Assembly (NCBI GenBank): GCA_964503335.1
Contig: CAZCZZ010000062.1
Span: 1 to 24,909 of the forward strand
Direction of reading: 5' to 3'
Source of the DNA: CAZCZZ01 sp964503335
GTDB lineage: Bacteria > Verrucomicrobiota > Kiritimatiellia > CAIVKH01
DNA length: 24,909 bases
Position numbers and translations under genes: made by a program. The stretch's first letter is position 1, and each line of letters begins with the position of its first letter. Below are positions 8,758 through 16,429 of the stretch, piece by piece. The notes under the pieces were generated by a model. That model was not told where the DNA came from. It was given only the letters and a program-made list of their open reading frames with translations, and searched no databases.

Positions 8758-10023
8758 TTAGTGCCAGATCAGAACCGAAGTGATCGTGCTGTCGCTACCC
8801 GGTTCGCCAAGATGGACCGAGATCAGGTTCGGGCTGGCAAACTCCTCGAAATTGCTGTGGCTGCTCCGCTCCATGAGAGGTGAACCGCCGACCTGGCTGC
8901 TCGCGATCGAGAAGAAGGCGGGATTCCGAAAATTGTCAGGCCCCGCCGCCACGTTCCCGCGCTCATCGAGGACCGCGTAGTTCTCCTGATAGGTATACAT
9001 CGAGATTTCAGGATCCTCCGTACCCATGTTCGGGTTCAGCCATGGTATCCGTTCAAGCGCAGGCCACACACTGCGGCGCTTCTTGCCCGCCAGCCACGTG
9101 TTGTAGCTCGGGCCGCCGCAGTAATACGTGTCATCGTCCCATCCCCATCCACCGCTCGGAGCATCTCCGGATGCATTGCTTCCGGCCGCGATACAGGCGA
9201 TATCGCTTGCGGTGATGAGGCCGTCGATAATGCCCATGTCATCCCAGGGCAGATAGTCGGGATCCGGATCCTGCTTCTCGATATTCAGGTCGATCAACTG
9301 GCCGGGCTTCAGGGGAAACGCGTAGATGTCGCCGAGTCCCGGAATGCTGCTCATGCTGGTCATGGCGTCCTCGAGCCCGGAGATGTCCATGCCGATCAGC
9401 CCCGCCATCTGTCCCGCGATCTGTCCCACCCATTCCAGAACTTTGTCGGCACCATTCGCCTCCGCCAGCGCGTTTGCACTGAGGCCGGCGAGGACGGGAA
9501 AGGCCGTATTGATGACGGACTGCACACCGAGAATAAGGTCGGCGATGGTGGACTGTGCGCTGTCCAGGGCCTTTGCGATGTTCTTCGTAAGGTTGCAGCA
9601 GTTTACGTAGAAGGCGTAGTCGAAGAATACGGGAGGTGGGCGGATCGAGGCGAAGGGGCAGGCGATGCGGACGCCGAGGTCGGTGACTTCGAGACCGAAG
9701 ATGGTCCAGTTGGCCCAGTAGTGAACGTCGTTCAAGTGCTGGGCGGCGTTGAGCCCGCGAGCCTGGAATGCAGCGAACGTGTCTGCAGCGGCATCGACGG
9801 CATTCTGTGCGCGGATACGGTCGTAGATCATCTGGCCCGACGTGATCGTGGCGACAGCCATGATGGCGGCGACAAAGGTCATGAAGCCGGTCAGGATTAA
9901 CACCTGTGCCTTGTCGTCGCGGGGGAGGGCGCGTGACCGGCGGTATGTCGACCGGAGCACCGACCAGGCGAACGAGGAGATGGCTGCCCGGAGTTTCCGG
10001 GTGCGTGACATTCCTAGGTGCAT
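8758..10023 (-). CDS. TadG-like Flp pilus assembly protein
   Basis: The protein has 421 residues. ATG 10023 is chosen because GGAGG lies four bases upstream; it overlaps the preceding gene by ten bases. A basic N-terminus of about 38 residues is followed by KAQVLILTGFMTFVAA, a membrane helix, and DRIRAQNAVDAAADTFAAF. This matches the TadG-like N-terminal pattern, in which a helix leads into xxxLQNAADAAALA-type sequence. Unlike the TadE-like neighbours it has no Glu at +5 after a cleavage site, so it is probably not processed as a prepilin. The rest is a large predicted extracytoplasmic region rich in Gly, Asp and Trp with a few Cys. TadG-type proteins are membrane-anchored components or minor pilins of Tad systems. 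The C-terminal region shows no von Willebrand A motif that I can see. Confidence 0.85.
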   Translation of the reverse strand: MHLGMSRTRKLRAAISSFAWSVLRSTYRRSRALPRDDKAQVLILTGFMTFVAAIMAVATITSGQMIYDRIRAQNAVDAAADTFAAFQARGLNAAQHLNDVHYWANWTIFGLEVTDLGVRIACPFASIRPPPVFFDYAFYVNCCNLTKNIAKALDSAQSTIADLILGVQSVINTAFPVLAGLSANALAEANGADKVLEWVGQIAGQMAGLIGMDISGLEDAMTSMSSIPGLGDIYAFPLKPGQLIDLNIEKQDPDPDYLPWDDMGIIDGLITASDIACIAAGSNASGDAPSGGWGWDDDTYYCGGPSYNTWLAGKKRRSVWPALERIPWLNPNMGTEDPEISMYTYQENYAVLDERGNVAAGPDNFRNPAFFSIASSQVGGSPLMERSSHSNFEEFASPNLISVHLGEPGSDSTITSVLIWH

Positions 10024-11237
10024 GCATCCTCCATAGCTTGCCGGTTGTCGTCCACGGCTTCGCCGGCCTCCTCGCACTCCTCGGTTTCCTTTTCGGCCTT
10101 CTCGAACGCCTCGTCTTCCGCCTCCTGCGCGTCCTGTTCCTGGTCCCACTCGGATTCGCAGTCCTTCTTCACTTCGACCGGATTGCCGTGGACGTCTATG
10201 CGGCCCACGGTATCGCCGGAGGGGTTCGGGCAACTATTGTACGCGGCCAGCTTGGCATTGTGATCGGCCACCGCCGCATCGTACGCATTCTTGGCGTCAT
10301 TCGCCTCCTGGCATTCCTTGGCCTGCTTCTGGACCAGTTCATCGTTCGCTTCGGCGGCGTCGATGCAGGGCTGCAGGCTCTCGTCGAACTCGCCCTCGCA
10401 GTAGTCCTCGATGTCGTCTGTGCGCACCTCGCCGCTCCAGGGCTCGAATCCGCAGATGCCTTTGGCGGGGAGCGTAACGTTGTGGCGCGCGCCGGCGAAG
10501 CCGCTGCCATAGACACCGTCCAGCACGCCGTCGATCGCGTCCTGAATACCGGAGAACGTCCCGCCACCCAGGATGTCATCCAGCGCGGCCAAGCCGTCGA
10601 GGATGGACTCGAACGAACTGGACATTGAGCCGGGATCGACGAAGGGGGCGCCGAGGTCGAATAGCTCATCCATGGTCACGGCTTCGGTGGATGTGTGCAG
10701 GTAGTTCCACATTTCCGAGAAGCCGGGAATCATGATCGGGGCGAGATAGTCGAAACGGACGCGGACCACGGCTGTCGGGTCGTCGGCGGCCCCCGACCGC
10801 GAGACGCTGAAGTTCTTCATCCTATAGATCATCGCCGTGACGTACCCCTCGGCGATGCCGTAGAACTGCTGGACGATTTGAGGCGAGCCTTTGACGGCTG
10901 CGCGCATCGGGTTCCACAACTCAACCGCCTCGCCGACCTGCGCATGGGAAATCGGCGCCATGACCAGAAGGGCCGCGTCTTTGGCCCGCTTCTCGGCCTT
11001 GTCCTGCGCTTGAGAGGCATCCCCGGTTTCGGCGAGGAATTTCGAGAACGATGTGGCGTATGAGCGGGCTGCAGCGAAGGCCGCATACGTCGTCAACTGC
11101 GACGCCTTTGCCGTGTACATGGTCTGCAGCATCGCAAAGAAGAGCAGTAACACCACGGGCATGACGAGGACGTACTCGGTCATGGCTTGCGCGCGCGCAT
11201 CCCGGAATATTCCGACCAATCGTCGGCGATAGGTCAT
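10014..11237 (-). CDS. TadE-like pseudopilin with a long acidic Cys-rich C-terminal extension
   Basis: The protein has 407 residues; its ATG overlaps the stop of the prepilin peptidase gene (ATGA). The N-terminus is a basic leader ending in Ala, followed by QAMTEYVLVMPVVLLLFFAM: a class III prepilin signal with Glu +5 and Tyr +6 and a hydrophobic helix. The following region (AAFAAARSYA and onwards) is typical of TadE. At 407 residues it is more than twice the length usual for TadE. The extra part (about 261-407) is predicted alpha-helical or coiled coil, rich in Glu, Asp and Ala, and holds all eight cysteines of the protein. These could form disulfides outside the cytoplasm. It is likely a minor pilin or tip/adaptor protein processed by the adjacent peptidase; the function of the extension is unknown. 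Confidence 0.9.
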   Translation of the reverse strand: MTYRRRLVGIFRDARAQAMTEYVLVMPVVLLLFFAMLQTMYTAKASQLTTYAAFAAARSYATSFSKFLAETGDASQAQDKAEKRAKDAALLVMAPISHAQVGEAVELWNPMRAAVKGSPQIVQQFYGIAEGYVTAMIYRMKNFSVSRSGAADDPTAVVRVRFDYLAPIMIPGFSEMWNYLHTSTEAVTMDELFDLGAPFVDPGSMSSSFESILDGLAALDDILGGGTFSGIQDAIDGVLDGVYGSGFAGARHNVTLPAKGICGFEPWSGEVRTDDIEDYCEGEFDESLQPCIDAAEANDELVQKQAKECQEANDAKNAYDAAVADHNAKLAAYNSCPNPSGDTVGRIDVHGNPVEVKKDCESEWDQEQDAQEAEDEAFEKAEKETEECEEAGEAVDDNRQAMEDACT

Positions 11238-11764
11238 GGCTGCAATCCTTTCGCGCCGATTGCGATATGCATGATGCAGCCCAGAACGATCGCAAGCCCG
11301 TAGGGCAGGGTCACGGGTTTATCCTCCACCGCGCCATCGTCCAACGTCTTTCCGGCTTCGGTCTTCCAGAACATCGTTGCGGTGCGTCCGGCGACAGACC
11401 AGAACCGCTTGTGCCAGATCAGGGCGATGACCGCCATCGCCCCGCCGATGAACGCGGTGTACATGAGCACGGTGACAATCTGTGGAAAGCCGAGCAGGGC
11501 GCCGACAACCCCCATGAGCTTCACGTCTCCACCACCCATTCCGCCGAACATGTAGAATACGAAAAGAAATCCGAATCCGGCCAGGAAGCCGAGCACGCTG
11601 GAGCTGAGGGGAATCCCGATGCCGATGAAGCTCGCCACGAAGGCAAAAGCGAGGGCGGGTGTTGTGATCCAGTTCGGAATCCGGGAGCTCTGCAATTCCG
11701 TGTAGGTCGTCAGCACGAGCACGACTCCAAGCACGACGAGCGAGAGGATGTATCCGTTGCTCAT
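11234..11764 (-). CDS. cpaA: Prepilin peptidase, A24 family (CpaA/TadV)
   Basis: The protein has 176 residues. ATG 11764 is chosen because it overlaps the upstream stop (ATGA), as at other junctions of this operon; a GTG at 11776 would add four residues. It is a polytopic inner-membrane protein of the short type without the methylation domain, as is usual for Tad systems. The second catalytic region GMGGGDVKLMG carries D80. The first region reads YTELQSSRIPN, where most relatives have Asp at the Glu position (E23). The enzyme should cut the Flp pilins and TadE-like proteins encoded on both sides before the QxMTE motif. A loop of about 35 residues (about 110-150) precedes the last helix. Family membership is secure from RIPN and GxGD. 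Whether a Glu/Asp active site is fully active is open. Confidence 0.92.
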   Translation of the reverse strand: MSNGYILSLVVLGVVLVLTTYTELQSSRIPNWITTPALAFAFVASFIGIGIPLSSSVLGFLAGFGFLFVFYMFGGMGGGDVKLMGVVGALLGFPQIVTVLMYTAFIGGAMAVIALIWHKRFWSVAGRTATMFWKTEAGKTLDDGAVEDKPVTLPYGLAIVLGCIMHIAIGAKGLQP

Positions 11765-11985
11765 GGTCCAGGCCACCCCACGATCAGCGACGTCTTGTTG
11801 AAGATGTGGCGGATGCCCTGGAAGATGGGATTGTCTGGAAAATAGAGATAGATGCCCAGGGCGACGGTGACGGATGCGAGAATCGCGTACTCAGTCATGG
11901 CTTGCCCGCGGCAATCCCGAACCAGGCGGATAAGCCTGGTTCTGCCGCGTGCGAATACCCCGGTATGTTTAGATGCCTGTGCCAC
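11761..11985 (-). CDS. Second small Flp-type pilin
   Basis: The protein has 74 residues from GTG 11985, which has GAGG eight bases upstream; an in-frame GTG at 11991 is only two bases from that site and is less likely. The leader is long (about 27 residues) and basic, ending in RDCRG, followed by QAMTEYAILASVTVALGIYLYF. This is the Flp prepilin signal with Glu +5 and Tyr +6, as in the main pilin at 20532-20792. The mature part is about 47 residues: a single helix and a short tail ending in Trp-Pro-Gly-Pro. It overlaps the DUF1573 gene by 17 bases and the peptidase gene by four. It could be a minor pilin or initiator subunit. A short TadE-like pseudopilin is the alternative. Confidence 0.85.
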   Translation of the reverse strand: MAQASKHTGVFARGRTRLIRLVRDCRGQAMTEYAILASVTVALGIYLYFPDNPIFQGIRHIFNKTSLIVGWPGP

Positions 11986-13075
11986 AACCACATCCTCGAC
12001 CGCCTGCTACCGGTACCTGACCACGATCCACATTGACCCCCTTGGCCATGCGCGGATCAACCATCATGGGGATACGAATCTGCCGCACCTCCTGGTGATC
12101 CGTCGTCAATACGATGTCGCCGATGTACCCGGACTTCTTCGCCTGATTGCGAACATACACATTTAAACGGGAGTGCTCAAGGTTGAACCCCGGAAGGTAC
12201 TCCCAGGTCACGTCTTCGCCCGGGGTCTGTACTCCCGTGATCTGCGCGGGCGGCGCTATCCGCTGGTCCACGAACAGGATGCGGAGCTGTTCGCGATCCG
12301 ACGCGGCCAGACGCAGTCGCGACGGATACACGTGAATGGGCGGTGGAAGGAATACCGAACCATAGATGCGACACGGCGGATCGCCGGGATCCGTGCTCTG
12401 GATCTCGATCATGGTCTCCGTCATTCCTTCCGGAATTGCCCCCTTTGTTTCCACCGTCGCGCGGTAGAATGCAGGTTCCGACTCGTCCCGTTTGACCGAG
12501 ACCGTAAGCAGGGCGTTGCTCAGGGCCGACTCCTGAAGCGTTCCTTTCATGGGAAACGAGGGCTTTATCCGGACCGAGTAGCGCAGGGTGTCTCCAGGCT
12601 GCGTGGCGGTGAGCATAAACGGTGTGTCCGACACGGAATATGAGGGGATGATTCGAGCCCTGACTCGAATGCCGTGATTTACGCCGGAGGCTGTCTCGAT
12701 CGTGACCAACTCGTCGAATTCACCCGGCAGGTTCTCGGGACAGACCGATACGACGAGTATGCTTGCGGCTCCCGGCACGATGTTGGAGGAGTCGAGGTAC
12801 GAGGTCATGCAATCCGGACATGTGCGACCGAGGCGCGTGACCAGGACCGGCTCATGTCCACCGTTTGCGAGCACCACGTTCGTCCTCGATAGGCTGTGCT
12901 CCAGTACGTCCCCGAAGTTGATATCGTGCGGATGGACGATAAGGAGTTGTTCCGGCGTCCCGGCTCCTGCGCCTTCCCCCGCGGCGGCGGGCGCCATGGC
13001 AAGAACTCCGGCCAGGAAGAGGAGGCATCCAAGCCCGCGATAGGACACGCGACAGCATGCAGGCCAGGATGTCAT
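11969..13075 (-). CDS. Secreted DUF1573-type protein within the Tad operon
   Basis: The protein has 368 residues. ATG 13075 has AAAGG directly adjacent, which is too close to be ideal; no better start is visible. The N-terminus is a Sec signal (hydrophobic GLGCLLFLAGVLAMAP, then AAAGEG as the likely cleavage region). The next 90 residues match DUF1573, an immunoglobulin-like/ASH-like fold: HDINFGDVLEHSLSRTNVVL, then VTRLGRTCPDC where relatives usually have a CGC-type motif. The remaining 240 residues look beta-rich with further sandwich-like repeats. The C-terminus ends in a Gly/Cys tail, GRGCGCGTGI, whose codons overlap the next gene. It is predicted to lie in the periplasm or outer envelope. 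Its place between the FHA proteins and the pilin genes suggests a structural or scaffolding role in the pilus envelope passage; this is inference. Confidence 0.87.
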   Translation of the reverse strand: MTSWPACCRVSYRGLGCLLFLAGVLAMAPAAAGEGAGAGTPEQLLIVHPHDINFGDVLEHSLSRTNVVLANGGHEPVLVTRLGRTCPDCMTSYLDSSNIVPGAASILVVSVCPENLPGEFDELVTIETASGVNHGIRVRARIIPSYSVSDTPFMLTATQPGDTLRYSVRIKPSFPMKGTLQESALSNALLTVSVKRDESEPAFYRATVETKGAIPEGMTETMIEIQSTDPGDPPCRIYGSVFLPPPIHVYPSRLRLAASDREQLRILFVDQRIAPPAQITGVQTPGEDVTWEYLPGFNLEHSRLNVYVRNQAKKSGYIGDIVLTTDHQEVRQIRIPMMVDPRMAKGVNVDRGQVPVAGGRGCGCGTGI

Positions 13076-13088
13076 CCTTTGCAGCCCG

Positions 13089-14903
13089 TCACTTCAACCG
13101 CGGGATCTTCGCCTTGGCGTACTCGTAGTAATCCTCGCCGGGAATACCGACGGCGAGGATCTTCTCGAGGGACTGGATGGCGGCGGGGTTTTGGCCGAGG
13201 GACTCGAACTTCTTCGCGTCTTTCAGGAAAACCGCGCACTCGGAGCGCACCATCTGGCGGATGTTGTCTGCGGCCTGCTTCGCCTCGGCATTCGTCTCAT
13301 CGGCCTCGAGCGCCTTCTCGTAGAGCTTGAAGCCTTCCGCACGCTTCGCGACACGCACCTGCTCCTTGGCCTGCGCGGCGAGGTCGGCCGATATGGCCTG
13401 CAAGCGGAGCGTGACCTTCGACTTGAGGTCCGCGTTCGACATATTCATGGCCGTCAGCGGGTCCTGGCTGTTGTTCATCAGGTCCAGCGCGGCCTTGAGC
13501 TTTGTCACATCGGACGAGGCAAGTAGTGCACCGATCTCCTCCCGCCACTGGATGCCGGCGAGCATCTGCTGCGCGGCGGCACGGTAGACGCTCGTCGTCG
13601 AGACCGTGCCGAGCGATGCGCGCGCGAGCTTGAACTGCTCGTGCTGCACCTGGTTGCTTGCGGTGGCGAGGCTTTGCTGGGCGTTGAACTCGGATTCCGC
13701 GACGCCGAGGCGCTTCGGCACGAGTTGCGATGCGGGATACTCGGCGGCTATGGACTTGTAGAGACGCACGGCATCCGTCCAGTTCTGCGCTTCAAAGGCG
13801 ACCTCGGCCTCGCTCATCGCCTTGATGTTGTCCTTCATGTTGATCGCGTTGCGGTAGGACGGGGCGATGCGAATGGCCGTCTCGGCAATCGTCAGCGCGT
13901 CGTCGAAGCGCGCCTCTTCCGCGGCCGCCGCCGCGCGGGCGATGACCTGGTCGGACTCACGGAGCGTCTTCAACTCTTTCATCGCGGTCTTGGCCGGCTC
14001 GAAATCCCCATCGTAGCTCAGCGCTTTCTTGAATGCCTTCTCCGCCTCTTCGTAGTTCTTCGCGCGAAAGAACTCCTTGCCCTTTTGCGTGTACACCTGG
14101 GCCTCGTCGCCCGGCATGATCATCTTGACGATGAGAAGCAGCAGGACGGCGATACCCGCGCCGATTCCTGCCTTCTTCATCTGCTTCTTGCGCTGAGCAG
14201 TGTCGGTGACCTTGAACTGGAGCGTCGTGACGCCGATGCGGATCTTCGCGCAGTTGGGCAGCTTCTCGTTCGCGATCTTGACGCCCTGGAGGAAGGTCCC
14301 GTTGTGGCTGCCGAGATCCTCAATGTAGAACCCGTCCGCCTTTTCGTAGATGCGGGCGTGATACGTGGTCACGGCGTCGTCGAGCAGCACCACGTTGTTG
14401 TCGAGGCCGCGGCCGATGGTGAGATCGCCCTGCCAGTCCTCGAATGTTCCGCCTTCGAGGGGTCCGTCGAGCACCGTGACCTTGACCTTCAGGTTTCCCT
14501 CTTCGGTTTTGCGCACGATCTTCTTGCCGGGGAGGTCGTCTTCCATCTGCTTCGACGAGATGAAGCGCGTTGCGGGCTCGCCTTCCTCGGGGCTGCCTTC
14601 CATCGCGGCTTCGTCCGCGTGGAACGTGAGCGTGAAGGGGCCCACGGTGAGGACGTCGCCGCTCTTGATCTCCACCTCGGCGCTGATCTTCCTTCCGTTG
14701 AGCAGTGTGCCGTTGCGGCTGCCGTTGTCCTTGACGAAGTAGAGGTCGCCCTCGGCGCGGATCATCGTGTGCTGACGCGAGACATCCGGGTCGTCGAGGT
14801 GCACGGTGCATTGCCGTGACCGGCCGATGACCACGCTCTCGGAGGTCAGGGTGACCGTGCTGATCTGTTTGCGATCCCGCGTGACGACAAGTACAGCTGC
14901 CAT
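13089..14903 (-). CDS. Double-FHA, single-pass membrane protein with a TPR-like periplasmic part
   Basis: The protein has 604 residues; GAGAAG lies about five bases before ATG 14903. FHA 1 (about 5-95) has GRS at 27-29, VSRQH at 41-45 and GSRNGT at 61-66. FHA 2 (about 140-232) has GRG at 164-166, TTYH at 179-182 and GSHNGT at 198-203. Both keep the residues that bind phosphothreonine, with Thr for Ser in the second. The linker holds PATRFISSK (T112), a candidate phosphorylated Thr. A membrane helix (about 246-263) follows, then helical repeats that begin with a TPR (KGKEFFRAKNYEEAEKAFKK). The predicted topology puts the FHA domains in the cytoplasm and the TPRs in the periplasm. The TPR part could stand in for TadD, a TPR protein missing here. 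The gap to the gene upstream in the operon is nine bases. Confidence 0.93.
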   Translation of the reverse strand: MAAVLVVTRDRKQISTVTLTSESVVIGRSRQCTVHLDDPDVSRQHTMIRAEGDLYFVKDNGSRNGTLLNGRKISAEVEIKSGDVLTVGPFTLTFHADEAAMEGSPEEGEPATRFISSKQMEDDLPGKKIVRKTEEGNLKVKVTVLDGPLEGGTFEDWQGDLTIGRGLDNNVVLLDDAVTTYHARIYEKADGFYIEDLGSHNGTFLQGVKIANEKLPNCAKIRIGVTTLQFKVTDTAQRKKQMKKAGIGAGIAVLLLLIVKMIMPGDEAQVYTQKGKEFFRAKNYEEAEKAFKKALSYDGDFEPAKTAMKELKTLRESDQVIARAAAAAEEARFDDALTIAETAIRIAPSYRNAINMKDNIKAMSEAEVAFEAQNWTDAVRLYKSIAAEYPASQLVPKRLGVAESEFNAQQSLATASNQVQHEQFKLARASLGTVSTTSVYRAAAQQMLAGIQWREEIGALLASSDVTKLKAALDLMNNSQDPLTAMNMSNADLKSKVTLRLQAISADLAAQAKEQVRVAKRAEGFKLYEKALEADETNAEAKQAADNIRQMVRSECAVFLKDAKKFESLGQNPAAIQSLEKILAVGIPGEDYYEYAKAKIPRLK

Positions 14904-14912
14904 AGTGTCTTC

Positions 14913-16427
14913 TCAGCGTTTCTTTTTCTTCGACAGTTTCTTCACCCAGGTGTTGGCTTCCTGATAGACGGGGTCCGTCTTGTCCGGAACCATCTGCATC
15001 AATTTGCTCGCTTCCCAGAACGTGGTCTGGCGGTCGCCCTGCTTGTAGGCGAGGTTGATCTCGAAGCGCTGGCGCCGTACGGCTTCGTGGAACAACTGCA
15101 GAGCGTACTTCAACTCTTCCGCCGCCTCGCCGTACACCACTGGGCGCGATGAAAGCGCCGACGCGTATTGCAGCGAGGTCTGGAACTCCCGGATGGAGCG
15201 ATAGAGGTTCTCGAGCTGCACCTCGCGTTTGCGGAGGAGGTCCTTGCCGATCTGGAAGTGCTCCTTGGCGATGCGCACCGCATTGTCGGGATTTGCCAGC
15301 GCGGTCCGGCGCACCGTCTCATCGGCCGCCGGGAAGTCAAAATACTTCTGGTCCTGGTAGAGCTTGAAGCTCTGCAGGACGGTCGAATAGAGGTCGGCAT
15401 AGGCTGCGTAGTGGGCTCGCGAGCTGTTGCCCTCGACAACGATGCGGCGATCGCCGTGGATGAGGAAGATGCCTTTGCCCTGGCGGGCCTTGGCGGAATA
15501 GCCGTAGAAGATGACGCGAATATCGTTCAGCTCCATCAGCTTGCTGCCGGTGAGGTTCAGCTCCTCGTGCTTCGCCTTCGCTTCCTCGATGTACTGCTCG
15601 AATCCCATGGTCAGGCCGGTCAGCTCGTACTCCGGCTTCATTTCGGAGATCACGTCAATCTGCCCTTTGGAGCCTTCGATGTCTTCCCCGGTGAAGGTGA
15701 CAAGATCGCCGCCGGACTTGCCCTTGTTGCTCCACGTCTCGGGGACGGACAACTCAAAGCCGGTCGTCTGGTCGTGATACGTCGTCATCGCGACCGCGTC
15801 CTCGGTCGCGGCCTCTTCGGGCTTCTTCATCATGTAGAACGCGCCGACGAGGATCGCGAGGACGAGGAAAATACCGCCGGCGATTTTCGGGAGATCGAGT
15901 GCGGGCTTCGGGCTGGCCTGCAGCCCCTTGAGCTCCGATGCGTCCAGCATGCGCGTGGCGTTCTCGGGCAGGACCGAGGTGCCGTCGTCGTGGCCGCCGG
16001 TCGCTGCGGCCGGGGTCTGGTCGAGCATGCGCGTGCCCGGCTCCTCGGCCAGCGGCATGAACCGCGTCGCGCCGTCGCCCGCGTCCGCCTTGGGCGCTTC
16101 GGGCGCGGAAAAGTCCTTGTCGGCCGCTGCGTGCGCCTGGAAGCGAAAGCGCGTGGCGCCGATGCGGATGATGTCGCCCGTGGCGAGGGACACTTCGCCG
16201 CGCAGCGGTTTCTCGTTCAGGAAGGTGCCGTTCTTGCTCTGGTTGTCCTTTACCCAGACCTCGCCGCCCTTGACGCGGATGACCATGTGCTGGCCCGATG
16301 CCTCGATGTCGTCGATCTTGATCGCCGAGGAGCGTGAGCGTCCGACCATCCATTCGCCGGATTCGAGGGCGTATTCCTGCGTCGCCGTCTCGCCGTCGAG
16401 CAGTACCAGTTTGGGTTTGTCGTTCAT
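14913..16427 (-). CDS. FHA-domain single-pass membrane protein with a PsbP/DcrB-like periplasmic domain
   Basis: The protein has 504 residues. ATG 16427 has GAGG five bases upstream and lies two bases after the tadC stop. The FHA domain (about 5-98) has GRS at 30-32, SGQH at 44-47 (Gly where Arg is usual) and SKNGTFLNE at 64-72. The cytoplasmic linker (100-180) carries four Thr motifs with a hydrophobic residue at +3: TRFM, TRML, TSVL and TRML. A membrane helix (about 183-199) follows. The next part (about 215-360, starting TTGFELSVPETW) resembles the PsbP/DcrB-like fold, and the C-terminus is helical and ends in a Lys/Arg-rich tail. The layout of cytoplasmic FHA, one helix and periplasmic domains resembles SctD/PrgH ring proteins of type III secretion, without evident homology outside the FHA fold. 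It is likely an inner-membrane part or regulator of the Tad machine. Confidence 0.92.
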   Translation of the reverse strand: MNDKPKLVLLDGETATQEYALESGEWMVGRSRSSAIKIDDIEASGQHMVIRVKGGEVWVKDNQSKNGTFLNEKPLRGEVSLATGDIIRIGATRFRFQAHAAADKDFSAPEAPKADAGDGATRFMPLAEEPGTRMLDQTPAAATGGHDDGTSVLPENATRMLDASELKGLQASPKPALDLPKIAGGIFLVLAILVGAFYMMKKPEEAATEDAVAMTTYHDQTTGFELSVPETWSNKGKSGGDLVTFTGEDIEGSKGQIDVISEMKPEYELTGLTMGFEQYIEEAKAKHEELNLTGSKLMELNDIRVIFYGYSAKARQGKGIFLIHGDRRIVVEGNSSRAHYAAYADLYSTVLQSFKLYQDQKYFDFPAADETVRRTALANPDNAVRIAKEHFQIGKDLLRKREVQLENLYRSIREFQTSLQYASALSSRPVVYGEAAEELKYALQLFHEAVRRQRFEINLAYKQGDRQTTFWEASKLMQMVPDKTDPVYQEANTWVKKLSKKKKR

Positions 16428-16429
16428 CG

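Noticed and set aside
7547..8761. Long plus-strand open frame across the two-module protein and the TadE-like gene
   Set aside because: It spans two minus-strand genes in antisense; the TadE prepilin signal and the membrane helix support the minus strand.
13641..16337. Plus-strand open frames opposite the two FHA membrane proteins
   Set aside because: The FHA motifs and membrane helices are on the minus strand; the plus frames have no recognisable domain.
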